Positions 20,901 to 32,109 of a stretch of DNA of 64,000 bases are shown one piece after another (position 1 is the stretch's first letter; each line of letters begins with the position of its first letter). Source of the DNA: Wyeomyia smithii (Eukaryota > Arthropoda > Insecta > Diptera > Culicidae); assembly GCF_029784165.1 (NCBI RefSeq), contig NC_073696.1, forward strand, positions 2,480,001 to 2,544,000. The letters are read 5' to 3'. Below the pieces are notes generated by a model. It was not told the DNA's origin and ran no database searches. It worked only from the letters and a program-made list of their open reading frames with translations. The position numbers and the translations under genes are program-made.

Positions 20901-21135
20901 CGATATGAGAGAATTTAAGATGCTCTTTCAGGGCGATAGCTGTTCCTCTCCTAGAGTGATCGACGTTGCAGATGACATTATAGCCGGGCAAAGTAAGCTG
21001 ATCGTTCTCAACCTCCTGCAGGAAAACGATATCTAGCTCCTGGGTGCGGATAAATGTGCGTAGAGCGTTTAGTTTTGTTTGGTTGGTGATTGTGTTGATG
21101 TTGATAGTTCCGATGTTACAGCTGACGTGGTCCAT
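17956..21135 (-). CDS. LINE ORF2: endonuclease and reverse transcriptase
   Basis: 1059 residues, no stops. The N-terminal ~215 residues form an apurinic-type (EEP) endonuclease: SCNIGTININ at the start, FLQEVEN, and GGDFNCVL around residue 135. The RT domain follows, with SPGPDGLPKEFY, YRPISLINYDYKILSRIL, the catalytic Asp in FDLDHAFDRV, and AYADD encoded at 19129-19143. A C-terminal CxxC...H...C knuckle (CIHCRAGEETIQHKYFGC) is typical of LINE ORF2. It nicks target DNA and reverse-transcribes the LINE RNA there. The PISLINYDYKIL form points to the L1/Tx1 group; the clade is from memory. The start codon overlaps the ORF1 stop by one base (TAATG at 21137-21133). Confidence 0.93.
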   Translation of the reverse strand: MDHVSCNIGTININTITNQTKLNALRTFIRTQELDIVFLQEVENDQLTLPGYNVICNVDHSRRGTAIALKEHLKFSHIEKSLDGRLLALRINNTTLCNVYAPSGTALRAERERFFNNTIAYYLRHRTDHTVLGGDFNCVLRQCDATGNNSSPALLATVQQLRLLDVWQQLRPRDTAYTYITHNSSSRLDRFYVSAGLREQLRSVTTHVCCFSDHKAVTARVCLPLPNQAHGNGFWCLRPHLLTTEHIEEFQTQWQYWTRQRRNFQSWMEWWLAVAKPKIKSFFRWKSKIMYDCFYREQQRLYVLLRQAYDDYYNNRAMLTTINRIKAEMLLHQRRFSEMFVQINEMFVAGEPLSTYQLGERARKRTTIELLQTETDEIIDNADNIRDHMVQYFSGLYARENVEEVDEIFQCERVIPEEDAANEGCMNEITTDEILSAIRSSSSKKSPGPDGLPKEFYLKTFNVIHRELNLILNEAIGSNIPNEFMNGVIVLVKKRGAGNTARSYRPISLINYDYKILSRILKHRLENVLQTHSVLTGSQKCSNTGRNIFQATLSMKDRIAQLKANGRHGKLISFDLDHAFDRVDQQFLFNTMRSLGFNTALVNLLSRISTASSSRLLINGHLSAPFPIQRSVRQGDPLSMHLFVIYLHPLLRQLERVCGTDLVVAYADDISAIVTSVEQLNTMRDLIRWFGNASGARLNEAKTTAIDVGETNHPMTVPWLRTEETIKILGVVFTNSVQEMVSFNWNTLVTNFRRQIWHHSLRSLTLHQKVTLLNVFLTSKIWYMAANLALTPAHIAKLTATMRSYLFRGCYATIPMQQMSRNREDGGLKLHLPALKCKALLINRHIHELDSLPFYNSLLQQAIPPNSNSIRDLPCFKIILSNITHLPLQIRLHPSACSIHRYFIEQTDKPKVEIKNPNTNWVRVWKNICGRSLLSAEKSTLYMYLNNKLPHRQLLFKMRRTDEPVCIHCRAGEETIQHKYFGCTRVRAAHQLLQQKLLAWTGYQRTLTIDELLRPSLEGISATPRREILKLLFRYITFIDNCNGRINVEELNFNLEVGV

Positions 21136-22208
21136 TACTGCTGCATCTCCTCATCGGAAATTAGTTCGTGTTCGTGCTCGGCGGTGGGGGTATCGTTGTC
21201 TCCTTCAGTGGGTTTTATCTTTTTGACCACCGGTTTCTTGTGTCTTCGGCTACCGTTCGAGGTTAGCGAGTATTGGGAGCTGTCGGTTTCGTAGTCATCC
21301 TTGTTGAGGTGGTTGGTAGGGACTGTACCGAGTGAGATCGGTAGCGGAGAGAGTTTGGCGATCGTTTGCCTGGATAGTCTTGCTGAAATCGGGGCCGCAG
21401 GAGGCGGCATCGAGATTTTGACTTGCTTGTTAGCAGAGTGTACTCCTAGGAGATTCAGGGCTCCACCCGAAGTGCTTGGTCTACCGATTTTCCCCGAACT
21501 ACTGGCCATAGCCCGTGTTAGTATTCGTGTACCTACCGGGTTTGAGGAAGTTTTAGTCGTTGTAGGTTCGGACGGTTTTCCCATCGCTACTTTCGCATAC
21601 GATTGGTCTGCAGTGGCTTTTTGCACCAGTAATTTTCTGTTTTGCACACAAGGAATACCAATATGAGCAAATTCGTGGCAGTGCAAACAGGTTTGCCTTT
21701 GGCCCTTGTAGGCTACCGTGGTTTCTTCGTCCTCAATTTTAACGAGAGAAGGTATGTTTTTCGTTACCGCTACCCGAGCAACACGAACACCAGTTGTGAT
21801 GCCACCTAGCTCACCATATGCGTCATCCCAGATCAAGTCACGAACGTAGAAGACTTCGCCGTATTCGGCGAGGAAAGTGGCGATTTGATTGTTGGAGATA
21901 CCTTCGGAAAGGTCGAAGAGCCTCACTTCTACCGCCCCGTCCTCCATCTTAATGCGTAGCTTGTACGACTTTCCGTCAAACATGAACTCGTGCTTACCAT
22001 CGTGTTGCTCCACGATCTTCTCGGCGAGCTCGAGGTTGTTCACCTTCACAAAGGCACATCCCAGCCGTCTACTGGGTTGAAGTTGGAGCACATTTTCGCG
22101 TGTAAGACCGAGTTTTTTTACGACAAACTTATGAATCTCATCATGAGAAAGCTGCTTCGGAAACTGGGAATAGTCCAGACGGAACGTATTTTCGCGACGC
22201 GGCATCAC
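21135..22208 (-). CDS. LINE ORF1: nucleic-acid-binding protein
   Basis: 357 residues. The first ~170 show an RRM-like alternation (FVVKKLGL...LGCAFVKV...AEKIVE and VEVRLFDLSEGISNNQIATFL...GEVFYVRDLIW). A CCHC-like knuckle, CLHCHEFAHIGIPC, follows near residue 175-190, then a Ser/Thr/Pro-rich basic tail. Such ORF1 proteins coat LINE RNA. The stop TAA shares its last A with the ATG of ORF2, the arrangement for termination-reinitiation. Start ATG is at 22208-22206, behind a 5' UTR of about 150 bp. Confidence 0.85.
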   Translation of the reverse strand: MMPRRENTFRLDYSQFPKQLSHDEIHKFVVKKLGLTRENVLQLQPSRRLGCAFVKVNNLELAEKIVEQHDGKHEFMFDGKSYKLRIKMEDGAVEVRLFDLSEGISNNQIATFLAEYGEVFYVRDLIWDDAYGELGGITTGVRVARVAVTKNIPSLVKIEDEETTVAYKGQRQTCLHCHEFAHIGIPCVQNRKLLVQKATADQSYAKVAMGKPSEPTTTKTSSNPVGTRILTRAMASSSGKIGRPSTSGGALNLLGVHSANKQVKISMPPPAAPISARLSRQTIAKLSPLPISLGTVPTNHLNKDDYETDSSQYSLTSNGSRRHKKPVVKKIKPTEGDNDTPTAEHEHELISDEEMQQ

Positions 22209-22355
22209 GAGAAATCACGTCTGACGCCGCGGCAGAGGCGAACGCAATGATTGCTCTGGCAATAGGAAACGTATATAAGAAAAAGCCCGTGATCGACTTC
22301 CGATAACTGATCGCACAAAAATATCGACTGATCGGCTCAGAAGTTGAACGCTAAC

Positions 22356-22908
22356 TAACCATTCATTATGCTCTTCCAAAAACATTTAGTAGCCTTGAAA
22401 AAGGCCGACTGCTGCAATCCGGTATCCGCTGCCCTTGCATCCGCTGGCCGAACTGCTATCGATGCTGAGATCCGCTGCAACTTGTGTGCTAACTTGCAAG
22501 ATATATGAATCCGTCGACCGTGTTTGGAAAGCAATCATATAACGACCAATCGGAGGTCGAATTTTCCGTCTTGACAAGGCTTGACTATTTTCAATAGTAC
22601 AATAGTTTGAATGATAAAATTACAATTATCTTCATTTGGGAAGAATCTTAGAAGATTTTCCAATCTATTGCAGCATGAACAAAGGAAATCCATCGAATAC
22701 TAACCGATTTATAAGCATTTGAAATTGGACATATTTTTCACTTTTATCGGTTTTAGATTTTCATTTCACATCCGTATGTAGCCGAACTTCCTGAGAGAAG
22801 TATTCTACTTCAAATGACTGACACGCAAGCAGCCGGGTCATCTTTCTTGTAACAGTATTCTACTTCAACCTTGCGGTCGTGGCTTTGCACACAACCCTCC
22901 TGTTATTT
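22356..22908 (-). repeat. Family A, copy 2, right part with inverted end
   Basis: Continues the copy broken by the LINE. It carries hairpin GCCTTGAAAAAGGC at 22392-22405 and the CCAAT-containing stretch, but lacks the TATA segment. The last ~95 bp (22812-22908) are the inverse complement of 17657-17760, ending CACACAACCCTCCTGT. Confidence 0.75.
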
Positions 22909-23538
22909 TTGTGCAAATTATTGTACTCAGACAACCCGACCTGTTTTGAATTGGATGAATTTTTAGTGAATAAACGTTAACCGTTTGTTATTCAAAGTTG
23001 GTCATGCTGATCGCAGCCTTTGCGCTGCCCCTACAGTGGGGGGTTTACGAAATCAAGTGAAAGTAAAAATTAGACAACTACAACAGAATTTGATTGCATC
23101 CCGCACAGAATGTCTGCTTGTGTTGATGCCAGAAAATTATTAACCTTCAATTTTTTTTTATTTGCCTTGAAAAAAGCATTTTGCGTTTCAAAATCGGTTG
23201 CTGATTACAACTTTTGAGCTGCCATATCATTGGGGGAATTAAGATACACGGACAACATGCACTGTGGAAGCTATTTCACATTCAGTAAATTCGACGGGTG
23301 CGACAGATTTAAATTGCTAGGATGCAACACCGAATGCTTGCTTGCGTTGACAAAAATTATTAACTTTCAATGACTGGTTTATTTGCCTTGAAAAAGGCAT
23401 TTTGATGTTCGAAATTGGATTTCCTGATGGCAATCTTCATGCTGCCCCAACACGGGGGGAATAATGGCAGTCTGGCGACACACGCTGAGAAGAACTGCGC
23501 TGCTCCTGAGACGTGATGACCAACCACAGGGCAAGTGA
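22909..23538 (-). repeat. Family C tandem module, copy 1
   Basis: Starts TTTTTGTGCAAATTATTGTACTC and matches 41763-42385 and, from 24421, 24421-24965. It holds three related subunits of about 200-235 bp, each marked by GCTGCCCC...GGGGG and an ATTATTAAC-CTTTCAA stretch. Hairpin GCCTTGAAAAAGGC is at 23385-23398, with a one-base variant near 23164. Confidence 0.75.
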
Positions 23539-23595
23539 TTTGTTTAATTTGAAGGCAACCACAGGCTAGAGATGGTCGAGTTTGATGTTTTTCAA

Positions 23596-23945
23596 CCCCG
23601 TACTAGACCCGAACCCGAGTTTTTTTTTCGTTCGAAACCCGAACCCGACCCGAAACCGAAATTTTTTTATTCGTTCAAACCCGAACCCGAAAAAATTATT
23701 TCTATGACACCCGAACCCGTCCTGAACCCGAAATTGTGGATCCCGAACCCGAAATTGGGGAACCCGAACCCGACCCGAACCCGAGATTTCATAGATTTTA
23801 TAGTCGGGCTTCGGATTTTCATACCCAAACCCGACCTAAACCAGAAATTTTCAAACCCGAACCCGACCCGAACCCGAAATTTTATTTTTCACCAAACCCG
23901 AACCCGACTCGTACCCGACACTTTCAAAAATTTTCAAAGCCAAAC
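23596..23945 (+). repeat. Minisatellite of (A)ACCCGA units
   Basis: About 350 bp of CCCGAACCCGACCCGAAC-type units with interspersed AAATTT spacers, much richer in C than its surroundings. It yields open frames full of PNP/TRTR repeats that are not credible proteins. Confidence 0.85.
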
Positions 23946-24420
23946 CGGCGCAACCCGCTGCTATGCTCTGTTACTGCTGAGTGCCGATATCTGCTGTTAC
24001 TGCTGTCAACGTTGTGGACGGTCCATCCAGTTCACCTTCCGACTAATGAATGTTGCTAGTTTTCCCAGAAACACTCTTTTATAGCCGAAGGGTGCTACGT
24101 AATAGGGCACGCCTTTCAGTTCAGGTTTACCATTTCCTTATGTTCTTTAGACGAACTATTCCACAATTCGCATTTGATTTTTGTATCCAGCGAATAAACA
24201 CCGATGGTGCTCTCACACACGCAACGGTTTTAACCCGTATCTTATTGCGGTTTGTAACATCAAGCGATTTCGTTTGCTCGCTGTTGCGTGTTGCATCATG
24301 TTGCAACTTGGCAACTGGGAGACGACGAAATTCTGTTACTGCTGATTGATTGAATCGACTTCATATTAGCTCTGCATAGTCGAACTAACTGTCATTGTGA
24401 ATGCGGTCTAACAGGGTAGT
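23946..24420. other. Unassigned spacer between two family C copies
   Basis: Holds CTGCTGTTACTGC-type body sequence and TTTTATAGCCGAAGG, similar in style to the family A promoter region but not clearly homologous. No gene is supported. Confidence 0.4.
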
Positions 24421-25396
24421 TTGTTAGTCAAAGTTGGTTATGCTGATCGTAGCCTTTGCGCTGCCCCTACAGTGGGGGGTTTACTAAATAAAGTAAAAGT
24501 AAAAATTAGACAACTACAACAGAATTTGATTGCATCCCGCACAGAATGTCTGCTTGTGTTGATGCCAGAAAATTATTAACCTTCAATTATTTGTTCATTT
24601 GCCTTGAAAAAAGCATTTTGCGGTACAAAATCGGTTACTGATTACAACTTTTGAGCTGCCCTAACATTGGGGGAATTAAGATACACGGACAACATGCACG
24701 GTGGAAGCTATTTTACATTCAGTAAATTCGACGGGTGCGACAGATTTAAATTGCTAGGATGCAACACAGAATGCTTGCTTGCGTTGACAAAAATTATTAA
24801 CTTTCAATGACTTGTTTATTTGCCTTGAAAAAGGCATTTTGATTTCCAAAATTGGATTTCCTGATGGCAATCTTCATGCTGCCCCAACACGGGGGGAATA
24901 ATGGCTGTCTGGCGACACACGCTGAGAAAAACCGCGCTGCTCCGACGTGGTGACCAACCACAGGGCTAGTGCTGCTGCTAAGGAAGGACGACTGCTGTTG
25001 TCGCTGTCTAGAACTATTATGAGCGGCTCCGGCTAAAACAGGCTCTTAAATAGGCCAAATAGCATGTTTTCAATTGCAAGGTATATGATCCTGTCGACCG
25101 TGCTTGGGAAGCAAGCATATAACGACCAATCAGAGGTCGAATTTTTCGTTTTGACAAGGCTTGACTATTTTCAATAGTACAATAGTGTGAATAATAAAAT
25201 TACAATTATCTTATTTTGGGAAGAATCTTAGAAGATTTTCCAATCTATTGCTGCAAGAACGAAGGAAATCCATCGAATACTAACCGATTTATTAGCATTT
25301 GAAATTGGACATATTTTTCACTTTTTTTCGGTTTTAGATTTTCATTTCACATCCCTATGTAGCCGAACTTCCTGAGAGAAGTATTCTACTTCAAAA
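24421..25396 (-). repeat. Family C module (copy 2) joined to family A (copy 3)
   Basis: 24421-24965 repeats 22988-23535; 24960-25396 is family A ending TATTCTACTTCAAAA. The same C-A order occurs at 41763-42814, so C plus A is the real repeat unit. Hairpin GCCTTGAAAAAGGC is at 24822-24835. The TATA-like box here is altered (CTTAAATAGG). Confidence 0.75.
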
Positions 25397-26039
25397 GTGA
25401 TCAAAGACACCCCAGTTTATGGTATTCGAAAGTTTGATAAGCGCTATGTAATATCCCAGTTGACTTCTGTTGCCTAAGGAAAATTTCTAGGGGGGGCTAG
25501 TTTTCATATATGTCATTTTAAAAAAGAGAAAAAAGAGTATGAATATGCTTTTTTAATGACGCTTAAAATAGTATCGTAAGGGCAGAAAAAATCACTTCGG
25601 GATAGAATCTCCGAAGATGTACTGAATATCTTGAACACATCGTCAACGCCAAGCTCTTTCAGCAACAATGATTCGATATTGAGGAGAGCTAGATTTGGTA
25701 AACGGCTGGGCAGTGCTTTCTAACAGTTCACCCGTACTATTTAGAATAAAATAGACCCCAGTGAGGTTCAAGGCATAATGCTCTATTCCTACCTCCACAT
25801 GGTACCGACTGGGATACGAGCAACCAAGGAAAAACCGGAAGGGTAGTTGTTCTCCTTAGAGAGGCTAGGGGCGGCTCCCCACAGGCTAGGGGCGGCTCAA
25901 ACAGCGACTGATCCGGACCGGACGGTTGAACTATGAAATGCGTCTCGCCAGCTACATCCATGGTGGCAGCTCCGCCGCGAGACATCGACGCATATCGCAG
26001 CCCTAGTAAGGCAGCATACTAAAATAAACATACTACGGA
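25397..26039. other. Unassigned; G-run element edge
   Basis: No gene seen. TTTCTAGGGGGGGCTAG at about 25484-25502 reappears at about 27153-27170, so the RTE fragment sits between two G-run motifs. Confidence 0.4.
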
Positions 26040-27040
26040 GAATCAAGAATTCAAAACGAACCGGAACAATCGGCAATGACCCAGCCGACGAAATAAGGAC
26101 GACGATTAGAAGCTCAGTACATGTAACAGTAGATCGCTTAACGACCCGTCGACCGGATTCTGCTGGATCAGCTAGAACCCCGCCACTTCGATGTCGTTGC
26201 GCTCCAGGAGCTTTGCCTGAAAGGAGAGGAGGTACGGCGGATTTGTGGCCGCAAGGCACAGTACCACCAAAGCGGCAGGCAATCAGCGACAGGTTGGGTT
26301 TGTTGAAAATCAAAGGCCGGTTCCACAACTACACTATTCCCAATGTGCACTGCCCTCACGAAGGAACCTGATGCAGGGAAAGAAGCGTTCTACGCACAGC
26401 TGGAGAAACTCTACGATAGCTGCTCGCGTAGAGATATCAAGATCATCGTTGGGGACATGAACGGAAGGATAGACTTATATAAGCCGGTTATCGTCCCGCA
26501 CAGCCTGCTATGCACCAACTTCGCAGCTGCCCGCGGATTAGCAGTCCAAAGTCCCTTCTTACCTCGACCAACGTACATCAAAACAAATTGACCAAAAAAC
26601 TACAAAACCCTGATAACCGGTAGCCCTCTACGGAAGTCCTTTTGATATTTTCGAACAGAAGGTGCCTATCGGCGAACAGAAGGTGACTATCTACGGTGGA
26701 GCACAAGCGGACGACGGATAATGGCTACAGCGCATGAGCCATGAGCTACAAGCGCTGCTTGGAGAGAACCCCATTGCACACCTGGCGAAAGACAATAGGT
26801 TGCGGTGGGCCGGTCACATCGTAAGAATGCCTACCGGCACAAGAAATTAAGGGGCGCAGCGTGCATGATTGCTCGACCAGATTGAAAGAGACTTGCGAGT
26901 GATGAGACGTCTGGGGAACAGGTGAAACACAACCCAAAACCGAGTGAACTGGCGACTTCTTGACACAGCACGAGTTACTAAAGCTCTCGTCTGACTGGTA
27001 AAGTGAGTAAGAGAGCAAGGGTTGAGAATCGATCCTGGGT
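26040..27040 (+). pseudogene. RTE-type LINE remnant (endonuclease piece and 3' piece)
   Basis: Forward frames give broken endonuclease stretches: a FDVVALQEL-type segment near 26187, then KEAFYAQLEKLYDSC, DIKIIVGDMNGRID and NFAAARGL in one frame at 26343-26591. These are typical of the RTE endonuclease (JAM1-like in mosquitoes, from memory). From about 26700 the C-terminal motif RWAGHIVRMP and a following basic stretch appear, so the RT domain has been deleted. Stops and frameshifts throughout; not functional. Confidence 0.7.
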
Positions 27041-28064
<1,024 letters not shown>

Positions 28065-28316
28065 TTTTTTTTTTTTTTTTTGTTTCAGGTGGAGGGGAAA
28101 TTTGCATCCAAACCCCTGAGGTGACCAACCTCAGGGAGTGTGGGGTTGGTTTGAATCAGTGACCGGACCCACTAAAACCCCTCCAGTCTCCAGCCCATAA
28201 TACTCCCCGGGACCACCGCTAGGTATTGCTTCGGGGAGCGGCTTTTGTGCTCTGTGCACCCTCTTGGTTCTATAGATCTCTTTGCTAACTTAGCTAACTA
28301 ACCTGGAGACTGGCCG

Positions 28317-30680
28317 TTAGCTAACACTGGCGTGTCGGTGGTCAACCTGTCGCCTGTTTTGCAATTCTAAAACTATTTGAGAGGCGGCTGTACAAACCGC
28401 CCTCCAAATGTTTGGGTCTTTACACATCCTCCGAATTAGGTTGTCCGGAGTGGTGTCTGGCCCGCTCACTACCATCATGTCGCTCCGCGCATGCACAAAA
28501 CGAGGGCACACGAAGAAGACATGCTCAGCAGTCTCTTCCGCATCCGCGCACTCGGGACACATGGGGGACCCCGCATGCCCGAATCTGTGTAGATACTGCC
28601 TGAAGCAACCATGACCTGACAGAATCTGTGTCAAGTGGAAGTTAACTTCTCCATGGCGCCTCCCGACCCATCCGGATACGTCCGGAATAAGTCGATGCGT
28701 CCATCTACCCTTTGCGGAATTGAACCATTCCTGCTGCCATCTGATCATCGAGAATGACCTTCTGGTGCCTCGTATACCCCTTGTGTCACGTTGATCGAAG
28801 CATTCTACGTCCTCCTTAATGGTTATGCTGATAGGCATCATGCCGGACAGGACGCAGATTGCGTCGTATGACACTGTACGGTACGCGCTCACAACCCTCA
28901 GGCACATGAGCCTGTAGGTACTTTCCAGTTTTCGACGATGACTGTTGGTACCTAACGCTTTGGACCACGCTGGCCCACCATACCTAAGTATGGACGAAAC
29001 CACGCTGGAAAGAAGTTTACGCTTGCTGCCATATACCGCTGAGCTATTGGACATCATTCGAGATAGTCCTGCAGCGGCCGTTGAAGCCCTCTTACAGGCA
29101 TAGTCGACGTGACTCTTAAATGTGAGCTTATCGTCAACCATAACCCCCAAGAGCTTCAAGGAACGCCTTGAGGTAATGGTGCAGTCACCGACTCTGACCA
29201 CCGCCTGTTGCTCTAATTTGTGGTTGTTCACAACCGTAACCTCCGTTTTATGGTGCGCTAACTCCAGTTTCCTAGAGTGCATCCAGTCTTCGACCTTGCG
29301 TATGCAGTGCGCGGCCGTCAACTCGACCTCTTCGATCGACTCGCCGTAGACCTCTAGCGTGATGTCGTCTGCGAAACCGACGATCACAACCCCTACAGGG
29401 AACTTTAGTTTCAACACCCCGTCATACATGACATTCCACAACACCGGGCCCAGGATGGAACCTTGCGGTACCCCTGCGGTGATTGGGACGCACTTCTGAC
29501 CCTCCTCCGTGTTGTAAACTAGTACCCGATTCTGGAAATAATTTTCCAAAATCTTGTACAACGACACCGGTACGTGGATGCTCCTAAGCGCGAGCGCTAT
29601 GGAGTCCCAACTGGCGCTATTGAATGCATTCTTCACGTCAAGCGTGACGATTGCGCAATAGCGAATGCCCCAACTCTTACGCTGGAGTGCTACCTCTGCC
29701 GTCTTGGTGACAGAGAGAATAGCATCCAGCGTGGATCTACCTTTCCGGAAGCCGAACTGGTTACTTGCCAGACCGTTTACACCCTCTGTGTACTTCACCA
29801 GTCTGTTGAAGATAATCCTCTCAAGCACCTTGCCCGTAGTGTCCAGCAGACAGATAGGTCTGTATGCCGATGGGTCCCCTGGCGGTTTCCCAGCCTTCGG
29901 CAACAGCACCAATCTCTGTCGCTTCCACCTGTCCGGAAAGAGGCAGTCATCCAGGCACTTCTGCATGACTGCTCGAAATAGATCGGGGGCCACTTTCATG
30001 GCCGTCCTGATGGCCAAGTTCGGGATTCCATCCGGTCCCGGTGCCTTGCTCACCTTTAGGGAGTTGGCGATCACGATGAGTTCCTCATTCGTAACCCTTA
30101 CCTCCTCCACAACCTCTGCACGGCTGCCGTCTCTCACGGATTGGATGCCCGGCAGGTTGGCCGACCATCCCTGGTCTGTGTCTGAGATACTGGAACGTCG
30201 GACGTGAGACTCAGCAACCGGAGGCCAAGGATTTGGCTCGTGTCGTGGAAAGAGTCCCTCGATGATGCGCTCCAGCATCGCTGGTGATCGCTCTGCAGGC
30301 GCCAACACGCCTTTGGTCTTCGCCATTACGACTCTGTAGGCGTTGCCCCACGGATTCGTATTGGCACTCGCGCATAGCCTATCGAAGCAGGCCCTTTTGC
30401 TCGCCTTTATCGCACTTTTAAGCGCCGATCTTGCAGATCCGAATACTACACGGCGCTCTACCCTCTGTGCATCGGTACGTGCACGTTGCAACATCCGTCT
30501 TGCACGGAGGCACGCGCTACGGAGGTCCGCTATCGCGTCGGTCCACCAGTATACCGGTGACTTACCATTCCTAGGTTGGCGGGTCCTAGGCATGGTGGCG
30601 TCGCACGCCCGTGATAATGTGGCAACTAATTGGTCAGCACTCGGGCGGAGCCAACTGCCCCCCTCGCGCTCTCTTCTCAT
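28317..30680 (-). pseudogene. R1-like LINE ORF2, reverse transcriptase part
   Basis: 787 codons open. RT motifs: KAPGPDGIPN, LLPKAGKPPGDPSAYRPICL, FGFRKGRST, TLDVKNAFNS, GVPQGSILGP and FADD (29364-29375). The C-terminal CxxC..H..C knuckle (CPECADAEETAEHVFFVC) is present. It is separated from the endonuclease by a frame change near 30748-30755, so ORF2 is broken once. The first listed ATG is internal; the protein should continue from the endonuclease upstream. Confidence 0.88.
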
Positions 30681-30747
30681 TGCTTCTGCAAATACCTCGG
30701 CATCGAAATGCGATGTCTTCCACCCGCGGACGGTCGGAGTATTGGCT

Positions 30748-31350
30748 CTACCCGTCGCCTACTACGCTATAGCAGACCGACTGGTGGTCACTATAGGTGT
30801 AGCCATCGTCTATCCTCCAGTGCACGATCAGTCCTGGGGTGGAGAACGTCACGTCGATGATCGACTCCGCACCATTTCTGCTGAATGTACACTTGGTTCC
30901 AACGTTGGCCAGATCTAGGTTGAGCTTTGCCAAAGCTTCCAACAAGATCTGACCCCTCCGGTTCGTGCGGCGGCTTCCCCACTCAACAGCCCAAGCGTTG
31001 AAGTCGCCCGCCACTACTAAGGGTGTTAGTCCCGTCAGCTCCATAGATAACAAATCGACCATCTGGGTGAACCTTTCGATAGACCAACGCGGCGGAGCAT
31101 AACAACTGCAGTAGAACACTCCGTCCACCTTGGCAACCGCGTATCCTTCATTTGAGGTTGACACAACCTCCTGAACCGGGAACTTGCTGGTCGTGCATAT
31201 GGCCGCCGTACTGGACTTATCTGCAACCCAATTACCGTTTCCGGGAGGAATGCAGTAGGGGTCCGATACGATTGCGATGTCCGACCGCGACTCAGACGCT
31301 GCTTGGTATAGCATAGCAATAGCAATGGTTCAGGTTCAATTGTGTCACCC
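30748..31350 (-). pseudogene. R1-like LINE ORF2, endonuclease part
   Basis: The frame begins near 31350 (QLNLNHC), and continues with SDIAIVSDPY, YCSCYAPPRWS, VAGDFNAWAVEWGSRRTNRRG, FSRNGAESIIDVTF and YSDHQSV, all hallmarks of the EEP endonuclease of R1-type LINEs. It ends in TAG at 30748 because of a probable single-base indel; the RT frame resumes directly. Confidence 0.85.
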
Positions 31351-31895
31351 TCACGCCCGTGGTTTCGTGGCCGCCTTACCGGCTGGGCACCGTGGGCCTC
31401 CCATAAAGTGCTTGGCGTCCCGTTTTCCAGTACATACCAAGCACTTGGGAGGCTCCCCGCAGTCTTTAGCTTTATGGCCAGCACCACCACAAAGCCTACA
31501 TAACTGGCTCCTATCGGGCCCCTTGCAGGTCCAGGACTAGTGTCCTCCCTCGAAACACCTGAAGCAAACGTCCGGCTGCTGGAGTATGCTCAGGGGACAT
31601 ACTGACCAGCCAACCTTAAGTTTGGCTGTCTTCAGGGCCAGAGTTGCATCGGCCGATGCAAGCCGGAAAGTGGCCACCTGGGTCCCCGCTGGACCCTTTC
31701 GGAGGCGAATTACCTCAGTGGCTACTTCCACTCCGCACTTCTCCTTGAGGGCCTGTGCAATATCGCACCTCTCGGTGATTTCATCCAGGTTTTTGAGCTG
31801 GAGAGTCACCTCTGAGGTGAGTGCCCGAATTTGCACATCTTTCCCGAGGACCTGCTCGGCTACCGTCTTGTAGGCAGCGCCCTTGTTTTTAGCAT
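31350..31895 (-). pseudogene. R1-like LINE ORF1 remnant with zinc knuckles
   Basis: Reads from the (TA)n edge as a Gag-like region (AAYKTVAEQVLGKDVQIRAL...) into knuckles CFRCFEGGH and CRLCGGAGHKAKDC, then CLVCTGKRDAKHFMGGPRC. An in-frame TAG lies at about 31537-31539 between knuckles, and the N-terminal part is missing. ORF1 would bind LINE RNA. Confidence 0.8.
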
Positions 31896-32004
<109 letters not shown>

Positions 32005-32109
32005 TCGATGTATGTTGGGCTGTAACTTATGAATGCAAAGTTTTGTACCGATTGGTGGACCCCTCGGCCAATTGGACTGCCCTACTTGCTCGAATTTGTA
32101 AAAAAAAAA

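Larger units (their letters stand above)
17874..22355 (-). mobile_element. Full-length L1-like LINE with target duplication
   Basis: TAACCATT lies on both sides (17866-17873 and 22356-22363), and the uninterrupted relative near 39200 shows the repeat is continuous there. The minus-strand 3' end is a poly(A) tail, seen as a T-run at 17872-17894. It carries ORF1 and ORF2 in the usual order, both open. At 4.48 kb with a 5' UTR of about 150 bp it appears not to be 5'-truncated and is a candidate active source element. Confidence 0.9.

Noticed and set aside
23572..24084. 170-codon frame with Pro/Asn/Arg repeats
   Set aside because: Translation of a CCCGAA minisatellite, which stays open in several frames by composition.
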